A stretch of DNA of 64,000 nucleotides from an uncultured Flavobacteriales bacterium (GTDB lineage: Bacteria; Bacteroidota; Bacteroidia; Flavobacteriales; BACL11). The notes below the pieces were generated by a model. It did not search any database and was not told where the DNA came from. It saw only the letters and a list, made by a program, of their open reading frames with translations. Positions 45,797-52,718 of this stretch are shown here, piece by piece. Positions within the stretch are counted from its first letter, which is position 1, and every line of letters starts with the position of its first letter. The position numbers were made by a program, and so were the translations under genes. The stretch is taken from assembly GCA_943788405.1 (NCBI GenBank), contig CALSQD010000001.1:186001-250000 (forward strand). The letters are read 5' to 3'.

Positions 45797-46705
45797 TTAT
45801 TGAATTAAAAATTTATCTAACACATATACTATTTGCATTAAAGGCAAATAAGCAAAAGAACTTAACATTAAGGTTCGTGCTGTTACATCATCACAATTTT
45901 GGTATAGTTTTATTGCTTTAAAAGTAAACCAAACACCTAATAAAAATACAATAGTTGCCCCATAAACCGAAAGCGATAATAATGGGATTTCCCATAGGAA
46001 AGGAACAACAGAAATAATAGTCATAAGTACTGAAGTAAGTGCCCCAATAAAAGCTGGATACTTCCCTTTTTTACCTCCTAACATCATTTTAAAACCTGCT
46101 TTTTTATACTCACCATCTTGCACCCAAGCAATAGCAATAAAGTGTGGATATTGCCAAAAAAACTGAATAGCAAAAAGTGTACCTGCAGCCACTCCAAAAT
46201 CATCAGTGGCAGCTACAAAACCTAATAAAAATGGGATAGCACCTGGCACTGCACCAACCGTAATTGCAAAAGGTGAAATCCTTTTAAGTGGCGTATAAGC
46301 TAATACATACAGCACCATTGAAAGCAAACCAAAAGCACCTGATTTTGACATTAAACCAAAGAAACTACCTTGAGGATTAATATGATTTAAAGCAAAAATA
46401 CCTAAAGTACCAATAATAAGTGAAAAAATAAATGCTTGTGTAACTGATAAATTTCCAAGTGGTAAAGGACGAACAGCAGTTCGTTCCATGAATTTATCAT
46501 GTTCGCGCTCAATAACCTGGTTAAAAGCATTAGCAGCCCCAGTTACCAACAAACCACCAACAATCAATAAGCTAAAAGTAGAGATATTAAAAACATCCAC
46601 CCCCAGCAAAAAACCTATTGTAGCTGAAAAGACAACCGTAATTGACAACTTGAACTTTAAAAGCTGTCCGTAATATTTAAGATTTGAAATCAGAATTTTG
46701 CTAAT
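45797..46705 (-). CDS. ctaB: Protoheme IX farnesyltransferase (heme O synthase) with probable ATT start
   Basis: A UbiA-type membrane prenyltransferase making heme O for cytochrome oxidase. The Asp-rich motif N-x-x-x-E-R-E-H-D is visible, then R-P-L-P and about eight helices. The only conventional start, TTG at 46648, cuts off an N-terminus that is clearly coding: L-I-S-N-L-K-Y-Y-G-Q-L-L-K-F-K reads in frame upstream and aligns with CtaB proteins. There is no ATG, GTG or TTG between it and the stop at 46718-46720. At 46705 the sequence reads TAATT, the brxA stop overlapping an ATT, where TAATG would be normal. From there the protein is 302 residues, the usual CtaB length. ATT at 46696 and 46690 are weaker choices. 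DUF420 follows. Confidence 0.88.
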   Translation of the reverse strand: MSKILISNLKYYGQLLKFKLSITVVFSATIGFLLGVDVFNISTFSLLIVGGLLVTGAANAFNQVIEREHDKFMERTAVRPLPLGNLSVTQAFIFSLIIGTLGIFALNHINPQGSFFGLMSKSGAFGLLSMVLYVLAYTPLKRISPFAITVGAVPGAIPFLLGFVAATDDFGVAAGTLFAIQFFWQYPHFIAIAWVQDGEYKKAGFKMMLGGKKGKYPAFIGALTSVLMTIISVVPFLWEIPLLSLSVYGATIVFLLGVWFTFKAIKLYQNCDDVTARTLMLSSFAYLPLMQIVYVLDKFLIQ

Positions 46706-47121
46706 TAGCAGATTTGATCAAAACAATCCTTAAGGTTATCAGCAATCATTTCAGCTGAACGACCTTCAATATGATGACGCTCGATACAGTGTACTAATTT
46801 ACCATCCTTAAATACAGCAATAGCTGGAGATGAAGGAGGAAATGGAGCCATATATTCTCTTGCTTTAGCAACAGCACCAATATCTTGCCCTGCAAAAACA
46901 GTAGCAAAAGTATCTACTTTTTTATCGAATTGAGTTGTCATTTTAACAGCTGGCCTTGCATTACCTGCAGCACAACCACATACTGAATTCACCATTACTA
47001 AAACAGTTCCTTCTTTTTTATCTAATAAGTCTGATACTGCTTCAGGAGTTTTTAATTCAACAAAACCTACTGAAGTTAAATCTTCACGCATTGGCGCACA
47101 CATTTCTTCTGGATAATTCAT
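46705..47121 (-). CDS. Bacilliredoxin (BrxA/BrxB family)
   Basis: A 138-residue thioredoxin-fold protein with the C-G-C motif (C48-G-C50) in V-N-S-V-C-G-C-A-A-G, the signature of BrxA/BrxB bacilliredoxins, which remove thiol cofactors from oxidised proteins. In Bacteroidota the thiol partner is uncertain; bacillithiol is made by some members. Length is normal. Its stop overlaps the ATT codon where ctaB appears to begin, so it heads the operon brxA-ctaB-DUF420. It has its own promoter box. Confidence 0.9.
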   Translation of the reverse strand: MNYPEEMCAPMREDLTSVGFVELKTPEAVSDLLDKKEGTVLVMVNSVCGCAAGNARPAVKMTTQFDKKVDTFATVFAGQDIGAVAKAREYMAPFPPSSPAIAVFKDGKLVHCIERHHIEGRSAEMIADNLKDCFDQIC

Positions 47122-47141
47122 AACAATTAATTTTTAGATTG

Positions 47142-47149
47142 CAAAAATA
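47142..47149 (-). promoter_or_regulatory. TAnnTTTG promoter box of brxA-ctaB-DUF420
   Basis: Minus-strand TATTTTTG followed by C, ending 20 nt before the brxA ATG and lying in the 35-bp gap after tadA. Confidence 0.6.
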
Positions 47150-47156
47150 CGCTTAT

Positions 47157-47603
47157 TTATCTTTTTGATTTAAAAAAATCAGTTAATAATTTTGCGCACT
47201 CTTCTTGTAATAAACCGCTTTCAAGTATTGTTTTTGGGTGCAATATGTTTTCTGATAAAGCTGAAAATCCTCTTTTTTCATCCTTTGCCCCATACACTAC
47301 TTTTTTAAGTTGCGCCCAATAAGCGGCACCACCACACATTACACAAGGTTCAAGTGTAACATAAAGTGTGCATTCATTCAAGTATTTTCCCCCAAGATAA
47401 TCGGCAGCAGCCGTAAAAGCTTGCATTTCGGCATGAGCAGTTACATCATTTAAGACCTCCGTATAATTATGAGCTCGAGCAATAATTTGATTATCGCAAA
47501 CTATAACTGCACCTACAGGCACTTCATCTTTATCATATGCATTTTGAGCCTCTTTTAAGGCCTCTTTCATAAAATAATTATCATCAAAAGGATTTATTTC
47601 CAT
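47157..47603 (-). CDS. tadA: tRNA adenosine(34) deaminase
   Basis: A 148-residue zinc deaminase making inosine at the wobble position of tRNA-Arg. H57-A-E59 supplies the ligand and proton shuttle; C87 and C90 in P-C-V-M-C are the other ligands. Length is typical. The ATG lies 4 nt from a promoter box shared head-to-head with aspS. brxA follows on the same strand but has its own box. Confidence 0.93.
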   Translation of the reverse strand: MEINPFDDNYFMKEALKEAQNAYDKDEVPVGAVIVCDNQIIARAHNYTEVLNDVTAHAEMQAFTAAADYLGGKYLNECTLYVTLEPCVMCGGAAYWAQLKKVVYGAKDEKRGFSALSENILHPKTILESGLLQEECAKLLTDFFKSKR

Positions 47604-47607
47604 AGTG

Positions 47608-47615
47608 CAAATTTA
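47608..47615 (-). promoter_or_regulatory. TAnnTTTG promoter box of tadA
   Basis: Minus-strand TAAATTTG followed by C, ending 4 nt before the tadA ATG. Divergent aspS boxes start 7 bp away. Confidence 0.6.
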
Positions 47616-47621
47616 ACACTT

Positions 47622-47637
47622 TAGTTTTGTAATTTTG
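47622..47637 (+). promoter_or_regulatory. Two adjacent TAnnTTTG boxes ahead of aspS
   Basis: TAGTTTTG at 47622-47629 and TAATTTTG at 47630-47637, directly abutting. The second ends 18 nt before the preferred aspS ATG at 47656. Which one is used cannot be told from sequence. Confidence 0.5.
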
Positions 47638-47655
47638 AAGCCTAATAAATTTAAG

Positions 47656-49401
47656 ATGTTAAGAACACACAATTGCGGAACATTAAACATTAATAATGTT
47701 AATACTGAAGTAAACCTAAGCGGATGGGTACAAAAAACAAGAGATTTAGGAGGAATGACTTTTGTGGATTTGCGTGATAGATACGGAATTACACAACTGG
47801 CATTTAACATGGATGTAAATGCTGAACTTTGTACTGAAGCTAGAAAATTAGGGCGTGAGTTTGTAATACAAATTACTGGAAAAGTTGTTGAAAGAGAAAG
47901 CAAGAACAAGAACATCCCAACAGGAGAGATTGAAATTGAAATTAGTACTTTAACACTACTAAACTCATCAAAAACACCACCTTTTACAATTGAAAATGAA
48001 ACAGATGGTGGAGATGAAATAAGAATGAAATACCGATACTTAGACATTAGAAGAAATCCTATAAAGGAAAACTTAATGCTAAGACACCAAGTATCCAAAG
48101 CGACAAGAAATTACCTAGACAGCCAAGGATTTATTGAAGTAGAAACACCTTACTTAATAAAATCAACACCTGAAGGAGCAAGAGATTTTGTAGTACCAAG
48201 TAGAATGAATGAAAAGCAGTTTTACGCCTTGCCACAATCCCCACAAACCTTTAAGCAATTGCTAATGGTAGGTGGAATTGATAAATATTATCAAATTGTG
48301 AAATGCTTTAGAGATGAAGATTTGCGTGCCGACAGACAACCAGAATTTACTCAGATTGACTGTGAAATGTCATTCATTGAACAAGAAGATATCCTAAATA
48401 CTTTTGAAGGATTAACGCGCCATTTACTAAAGGAAGTAAAAGGAGTTGAACTGAATGAATTCCCAAGGATGACTTATGATGATGCCATGCGTTTGTATGG
48501 TTCGGACAAGCCAGATATTAGGTTTGATATGGCCTTTGTAGAAATGAATGCCGAGTGTCAAGGAAAAGATTTTGGGGTGTTTAATAACTCAGAAGCAGTA
48601 CTTGCCATAAATGCAAAAGGTTGTGCAAACTATACACGAAAGCAGTTAGATAAATTAGTCAACTTTGTAAAAACACCACAAGTAGGTGCAACAGGATTAA
48701 TCTATTGTAAATACAATGAAGATGGAACATCAAAATCGACAGTAGATAAGTTTTTTGATGAAGATGCTAGAAATGCTTGGAAGGAAAAAGCAGGTTGTGA
48801 AAATGGAGATTTACTTTTGATTATGTCAGGTGAATTAGACAAAACAAGAAAAGCATTAGGAACTTTGCGTTTGCATTTAGCTGAAGAATTAGGACTAAGA
48901 AATCCTGAGGTATTTGCACCACTTTGGGTATTAGATTTCCCATTATTAGAATGGGATGAGGATACAGAAAGATACCATGCAATGCACCACCCTTTTACCT
49001 CACCAAAGCCAGAAGATATTGCAAAACTAGATACTGACCCAGCAGCAGTGCGTGCCAATGCTTATGACCTTGTGATGAACGGAAATGAGATAGGTGGCGG
49101 AAGTATAAGAATACACGATAAAGCTTTACAACAACTCATGTTTAAGCATTTAGGATTTAGTGAAGCAGAAGCAAAAGAACAATTCGGATTTTTGATGGAG
49201 GCCTTTGAATATGGCGCACCACCACACGGAGGAGTTGCTTTTGGATTTGACAGACTTTGTGCAATTATGGGAGGACAAGAATCAATTCGTGATTTTATTG
49301 CATTCCCAAAAAATAATTCAGGGAGAGATGTGATGATTGATTCACCATCAGACATTGATGAAGAACAACTGAAAGAATTGAGTATTGCGCTAAGAAGTTA
49401 A
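47656..49401 (+). CDS. aspS: Aspartyl-tRNA synthetase
   Basis: A 581-residue class IIb synthetase. The OB-fold anticodon domain spans about 1-105 ([15 protein letters not shown]). Motif 2 is [16 protein letters not shown], motif 3 is G-G-V-A-F-G-F-D-R, and the bacterial GAD insertion lies between. I chose ATG 47656 (MLRTHNCG); the TTG at 47635 lies inside the second promoter box. No clean terminator follows; a 446-bp gap does. Confidence 0.97.
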   Translation: MLRTHNCGTLNINNVNTEVNLSGWVQKTRDLGGMTFVDLRDRYGITQLAFNMDVNAELCTEARKLGREFVIQITGKVVERESKNKNIPTGEIEIEISTLTLLNSSKTPPFTIENETDGGDEIRMKYRYLDIRRNPIKENLMLRHQVSKATRNYLDSQGFIEVETPYLIKSTPEGARDFVVPSRMNEKQFYALPQSPQTFKQLLMVGGIDKYYQIVKCFRDEDLRADRQPEFTQIDCEMSFIEQEDILNTFEGLTRHLLKEVKGVELNEFPRMTYDDAMRLYGSDKPDIRFDMAFVEMNAECQGKDFGVFNNSEAVLAINAKGCANYTRKQLDKLVNFVKTPQVGATGLIYCKYNEDGTSKSTVDKFFDEDARNAWKEKAGCENGDLLLIMSGELDKTRKALGTLRLHLAEELGLRNPEVFAPLWVLDFPLLEWDEDTERYHAMHHPFTSPKPEDIAKLDTDPAAVRANAYDLVMNGNEIGGGSIRIHDKALQQLMFKHLGFSEAEAKEQFGFLMEAFEYGAPPHGGVAFGFDRLCAIMGGQESIRDFIAFPKNNSGRDVMIDSPSDIDEEQLKELSIALRS

Positions 49402-49423
49402 AAGCCGTTTATTCGTTTTTTGA

Positions 49424-49440
49424 TTATTTGTTTAGTTGTT
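49424..49440 (+). repeat. Short dispersed intergenic repeat, copy 1
   Basis: TTATTTGTTTAGTTGTT, identical to 51172-51188. Both copies sit next to GTTTATTCG (49407-49415 and 51186-51194), in different order. Confidence 0.5.
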
Positions 49441-49449
49441 AGGCTTTTC

Positions 49450-49527
49450 TGTCATAGCGAATTTTGCAGAGCAAAATGTGGCTATCTAGATAAGGAATAG
49501 ATTGCTTTACATTCGTACAGCATGACA
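49450..49527. repeat. Decayed palindromic interspersed element (TGTCAT...ATGACA)
   Basis: A 78-bp element bounded by TGTCAT (49450-49455) and ATGACA (49522-49527). Inside, ATTTTGC (49461-49467) and GCAAAAT (49471-49477) form a 7-bp stem with flanking TAGC/GCTA, followed by AGATTGCTTTACATTCG. The layout resembles widespread bacterial repeats of the TGTCATTGCGA...CGCAATGACA kind, here partly degraded. This is the first part of the 446-bp gene-free gap 49402-49847, which also holds a T9SS-tail relic and a 21-bp repeat array. Confidence 0.45.
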
Positions 49528-49528
49528 T

Positions 49529-49600
49529 TTATTCTATGATTATCTTTTTCTCAACTGTGCCATCACTATACATATAGAGTACAGTAAGATAGTAATTTCT
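49529..49600 (-). pseudogene. Relic of a T9SS C-terminal sorting tail
   Basis: On the minus strand, 23 codons read in frame to a TAA at 49529-49531 and end Y-S-D-G-T-V-E-K-K-I-I-I-E. This matches the C-terminal tail of the esterase-like gene ending at 27441 (Y-D-D-G-T-V-E-K-Q-V-I-I-N). Upstream the frame is closed by TGA at 49601-49603 and no gene body is present. It is best read as the surviving 3' end of a lost secreted protein gene. Confidence 0.6.
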
Positions 49601-49670
49601 TCATTTTGTAAATATAAAAAAATTCCTTTGTAATTACTTAAAATACAACAACATAAGGCATGGCACTTTT

Positions 49671-49838
49671 TGAAAATAAGTTCGTAAGAGCACAAAATAA
49701 GTTATAGAAAGCAAAAAATAAGTTGCTAAGAGGGCAAAAAAAGTTCAAGAAGACACAAAACTTGTTGTGAAAGACTAAAAATTAGTTCGCAAGAACATAA
49801 AAAATGTTCCTAAAAGGAAAAAATAAGTTTGTAAAGGC
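49671..49838 (+). repeat. Eight tandem 21-bp repeats (decayed heptapeptide array)
   Basis: Eight consecutive units of exactly 21 bp, consensus near AAAAAATAAGTTcgtAAGAgC, starting at 49671, 49692, 49713, 49734, 49755, 49776, 49797 and 49818, with a partial ninth. In the frame opened by ATG 49660 it reads M-A-L-F-E-N-K-F-V-R-A-Q-N-K-L then stop. The frame goes on with heptads such as K-N-K-L-L-R-G and K-N-K-F-V-K-A, broken by stops at 49705, 49768, 49783 and 49798. The A-runs recur every 21 bp, two helical turns, so the DNA may be intrinsically bent. No spacers are present, so it is not CRISPR. Confidence 0.85.
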
Positions 49839-49847
49839 TTGAAAAAA

Positions 49848-50078
49848 CTAGCTAGTTGGTGTTTTTCTTTTCTGTAAATAGTAAAATAAAGCAAAAGTAA
49901 ACACTGCAATATATGGCATGGACATAAGGTAAAGAATACCATCATTAAGCCCAGCACCTATATCATCACCAGCTTCTAAGTTGGCTTCAACTGCTGCCTT
50001 ACACATGGCACATTGCCCAAAAGCATCAGCCAAAAACAATAGCCCAACCCCTAATAAAAAGAATTTTTTATTCAACAT
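49848..50078 (-). CDS. Small membrane protein of the cox operon with CxxC
   Basis: A 76-residue protein starting MLNKKFFLLG. The first hydrophobic segment (about 4-22) may be a signal anchor, followed by C-A-M-C, an acidic stretch and a second membrane helix near residues 47-66, then a basic end. An ATG at 50096 is possible, but 50078 gives a better N-terminus. It overlaps the SCO gene by 11 bp and is last in the cox operon. The C-x-x-C could bind copper or act in redox transfer (inference). Confidence 0.75.
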   Translation of the reverse strand: MLNKKFFLLGVGLLFLADAFGQCAMCKAAVEANLEAGDDIGAGLNDGILYLMSMPYIAVFTFALFYYLQKRKTPTS

Positions 50079-50820
50079 GTCGTTCAGCTTTTGCATCCTT
50101 ATGATATTCGGCTAATAAAGTTTTTACATCCTTTATCAAGTCCTTAATAACATAATCCTGTGTACCATCATAACTCCCAACAGGATTACCAACCAATGCT
50201 TTTTCCTTACGACAAGACGGACAAGCAATTTTAGCTTTAGTAGAACTATCCCCACAGAATTTACATACAAAATTACTATACCCAGACCTTACTCTCCCCT
50301 CTTTATCCACAAGGATAAAATATTGAGAATGCAAGAAACCACCTGGCGCTAAAGAATCCTTACTTGCATTTACATAATAGGATTCAGCAATGGTATAAAT
50401 TTCATCTTTATCACCAGTAACTAAGTTCCAATTGCTTAAATCAAGCTTCATTTTTTTAGCATACTCATTCAAGCGAGCAGGAGTATCATTTTTAGGATTT
50501 ACCGTATGAGATAAGAATTTAATGTTAGGATATATGCTTAACTTCTTTTGAACATACCTCATGTTATATGTCATAGTAGGGCATATAGTTGGGCAAGTAG
50601 TAAAAATGAAATTAGCAATATAAATATTGTCATCATAATCCGCATTAGTAACCGTAACACTATCCTGATTTACAAATGAAAATGCTGGAATTTTATGATT
50701 ATCAGTACCAATAACCGCTAGTTTAACAAAACTGTTTTCTCCTTTTGAAATGTAGTTATACATTAAATAAGGTAAAACAAGCAGTACAAAAAGTATTGCA
50801 AATTTTTTGATTGTCTCCAT
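50068..50820 (-). CDS. SCO1/SenC copper chaperone with extra zinc-ribbon-like insertion
   Basis: A 250-residue membrane-anchored thioredoxin-fold protein (helix about 5-24) that delivers copper to the CuA site of oxidase subunit II. The copper ligands are C76 and C80 in T-C-P-T-I-C-P and H164 in F-L-H-S-Q-Y. Unusually, residues about 181-215 carry an insertion with C186-x2-C189 and C200-x2-C203, set between V-R-S-G and G-N-P-V-G-S-Y-D-G-T. I do not know this from ordinary SCO proteins. It looks like a zinc ribbon or a second metal or redox site. It lies in the cox operon after the subunit IV gene. Confidence 0.92.
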   Translation of the reverse strand: METIKKFAILFVLLVLPYLMYNYISKGENSFVKLAVIGTDNHKIPAFSFVNQDSVTVTNADYDDNIYIANFIFTTCPTICPTMTYNMRYVQKKLSIYPNIKFLSHTVNPKNDTPARLNEYAKKMKLDLSNWNLVTGDKDEIYTIAESYYVNASKDSLAPGGFLHSQYFILVDKEGRVRSGYSNFVCKFCGDSSTKAKIACPSCRKEKALVGNPVGSYDGTQDYVIKDLIKDVKTLLAEYHKDAKAERHVE

Positions 50821-50831
50821 AGTTTATGGTG

Positions 50832-51149
50832 TTACATCATCATGTACGCATACCCACCTTCAGTAAGTATGATAAATAACAAATAAGGAATAAGAATAAT
50901 TGCAGGTAAAAGAATAGTCCATCTTAAGCTCTTAGTTTCAGCACCTAAGTGCATGAACTCCATTACAATATAAGCTGCTTTTATCAGTGTTAAAATAATA
51001 AATACATGATTAATTATTTTAGTACCTAAAAATTGTTCCATTAAAAACTCAGGTTTAACAATTCCTAAACCAACCTCAAATGCAGTAATTCCTAATAGAA
51101 TCCAGAATACTCTCCAAATCCACCAATTTCCTTTTGTTTCGTTTGCCAT
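50832..51149 (-). CDS. Cytochrome c oxidase subunit IV-like protein
   Basis: A 105-residue membrane protein with three helices (about 12-30, 43-62 and 76-98), matching the small prokaryotic caa3-type subunit IV family: A-A-Y-I-V-M-E-F-M-H-L-G in the second helix is characteristic. It follows the subunit III genes, 92 bp after the last, and precedes SCO by 11 bp. That 92-bp spacer contains a short dispersed repeat. Confidence 0.88.
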   Translation of the reverse strand: MANETKGNWWIWRVFWILLGITAFEVGLGIVKPEFLMEQFLGTKIINHVFIILTLIKAAYIVMEFMHLGAETKSLRWTILLPAIILIPYLLFIILTEGGYAYMMM

Positions 51150-51171
51150 AATATTGTTGTTGTTTATATGG

Positions 51172-51188
51172 TTATTTGTTTAGTTGTT
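51172..51188 (+). repeat. Short dispersed intergenic repeat, copy 2
   Basis: TTATTTGTTTAGTTGTT, identical to 49424-49440. It runs into GTTTATTCG (51186-51194), with TTATTCG (51188-51194) and a complementary CGAATAA (about 51218-51224) forming a weak inverted repeat inside the cox operon. Confidence 0.5.
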
Positions 51189-51241
51189 TATTCGAAATAT
51201 CAAATCAACACATAAACGAATAATCATTTTTTATATCTAAT

Positions 51242-52144
51242 TTATACTAAGTAGAAGAATGTAAATACAAATACCCACACTAAATCAACAAAGTGCCAGT
51301 ATAATCCTACCTTTTCTACCATTTCATAATGCCCTCTTCTTTCATAAGTTCCTTTAATTACATTAATTAAAATGACAATTAAAATAACTACCCCACTAAA
51401 TACATGGAAACCATGAAAACCTGTAATGAAGAAGAAGTAATCCGCAAATAAAGGATGACCATATTCATTATTTTTCAAATTTGCTCCTAATAATACTTCA
51501 GTAGCATTTTCTCTTAAATAAGCAATTGCATCCTCATTTGTAAGATACATTCTATTTGCTTTTCTAATATTGTATTGAGGATTTGCCTCTAAGCTAGTAA
51601 TTACCTGATCAACCGTAAAGTGATGATGCGTTCCATCATGCCCATCAGCCCCCATTAAGTCATAAACAGAAGCTAATTTTTCTCCCTCAGCAATATGTAC
51701 TACATGCTCAGTTTGAGTACTAATTCCTCCTTTATCACCATGAATAAAATGACCCCACTCCCAAGCTTGAGAACCTAAGAAAATAGCACCCCCAAAAATG
51801 GTTAAGGAAAGCCATAAAATTACTTTGTTCTTTTGCATTTTATGTCCGTAATTCACAGCAAGTACCATAGTTACCGAACTCATAATAAGAATAAAAGTCA
51901 TTAAGGCAACAAATAAAAGCGGATGCTCACCATGTAAGAAAGGGAAGTGACTAAATACATCTTCAGGATTTGGCCAAATATCAGGATATTTAAATCTACT
52001 AAAACCATAAGCAGCTAAGAATCCTGAGAAAGTTAAAGCATCAGTAATTAAGAAAAACCACATCATTAACTTACCATAACTTGCATTATAAGGTCTATCT
52101 CCACCTTGCCAAGCTACTCCATTATTTTCTCCTGTTTGTTCCAT
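51242..52144 (-). CDS. Cytochrome c oxidase subunit III, long form
   Basis: A 300-residue membrane protein with about six to seven helices. The subunit III hallmarks W-E-W-G near residue 130, F-F-I-T-G-F-H-G-F-H-V-F-S-G and W-H-F-V-D-L-V-W-V-F are present. A soluble insertion of about 60 residues (H-I-A-E-G-E-K through R-E-N-A-T-E) lies between helices. It is the second of two adjacent subunit III genes, an arrangement usual in Flavobacteriales. Confidence 0.92.
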   Translation of the reverse strand: MEQTGENNGVAWQGGDRPYNASYGKLMMWFFLITDALTFSGFLAAYGFSRFKYPDIWPNPEDVFSHFPFLHGEHPLLFVALMTFILIMSSVTMVLAVNYGHKMQKNKVILWLSLTIFGGAIFLGSQAWEWGHFIHGDKGGISTQTEHVVHIAEGEKLASVYDLMGADGHDGTHHHFTVDQVITSLEANPQYNIRKANRMYLTNEDAIAYLRENATEVLLGANLKNNEYGHPLFADYFFFITGFHGFHVFSGVVILIVILINVIKGTYERRGHYEMVEKVGLYWHFVDLVWVFVFTFFYLV

Positions 52145-52155
52145 AATTTTAAAAT

Positions 52156-52710
52156 TTATTTTACACTATATAAAAGGAATACAAATAAATACACCCAAAG
52201 TACATCTAAAAAATGCCAGTAGATGGAAACTAATTCTATTCCTAAATAATTGTCTTTTGTATATTTTGATTGTAATGATTTTACTGAAGTAATGATTAAA
52301 GCAACTAAACCACCAATAACATGCACTAGGTGAGCAAAAGTAATTACATACAAGAATGAGCTAGAAGGATTACTACCTTCACCCACAAAATACATTCCCA
52401 TAGCAGTTAATTGATCCCAACCCTTAACCTGACAATACCCAAAGAATAAACCTAAAGCTAAGGCACCTAAAACATAAATGCTAGGGGAGTTTCCTTTTTT
52501 TACTTGCCACTTTGCAATAATTAATAATAAACTACTTAATATAATTGCTGCTGTACTATACCAAAACCATATTGGCATATCAATAGAATCCCAACCATGT
52601 TCAGCTGACCTAACAATTACAGCTGATGTAAGCCCAGCAAAGAACATGAATATTCCTGCCATAGCAATCCATAGCAATTGTTTTGAAGTATTGTTTTTGC
52701 TTGTACTCAT
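52156..52710 (-). CDS. Cytochrome c oxidase subunit III, short form
   Basis: A 184-residue protein with five membrane helices. It ends in E-L-V-S-I-Y-W-H-F-L-D-V-L-W-V-Y, the subunit III end motif, and has V-I-T-F-A-H-L-V-H-V-I-G-G near the middle. It follows coxA by 8 bp and precedes the long subunit III by 11 bp. The two probably form different parts of one oxidase. Confidence 0.92.
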   Translation of the reverse strand: MSTSKNNTSKQLLWIAMAGIFMFFAGLTSAVIVRSAEHGWDSIDMPIWFWYSTAAIILSSLLLIIAKWQVKKGNSPSIYVLGALALGLFFGYCQVKGWDQLTAMGMYFVGEGSNPSSSFLYVITFAHLVHVIGGLVALIITSVKSLQSKYTKDNYLGIELVSIYWHFLDVLWVYLFVFLLYSVK

Positions 52711-52718
52711 CAGTCTAT

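Noticed and set aside
47635-47655. TTG at 47635 as the aspS start
   Set aside because: It overlaps the second promoter box and adds seven unconserved residues. ATG 47656 gives the family N-terminus.
47613-48098. Minus-strand open frame of 161 codons
   Set aside because: It is antisense to aspS, whose motifs are complete. Composition shows no protein family, and no promoter box precedes it.
49671-49838. The 21-bp repeats as a CRISPR array
   Set aside because: Units abut with no unique spacers, are too short and too diverged, and no cas genes are present.
51242-52710. The two subunit III genes as an accidental duplication
   Set aside because: A short and a long subunit III side by side is the normal flavobacterial cox layout, and the two are highly diverged.
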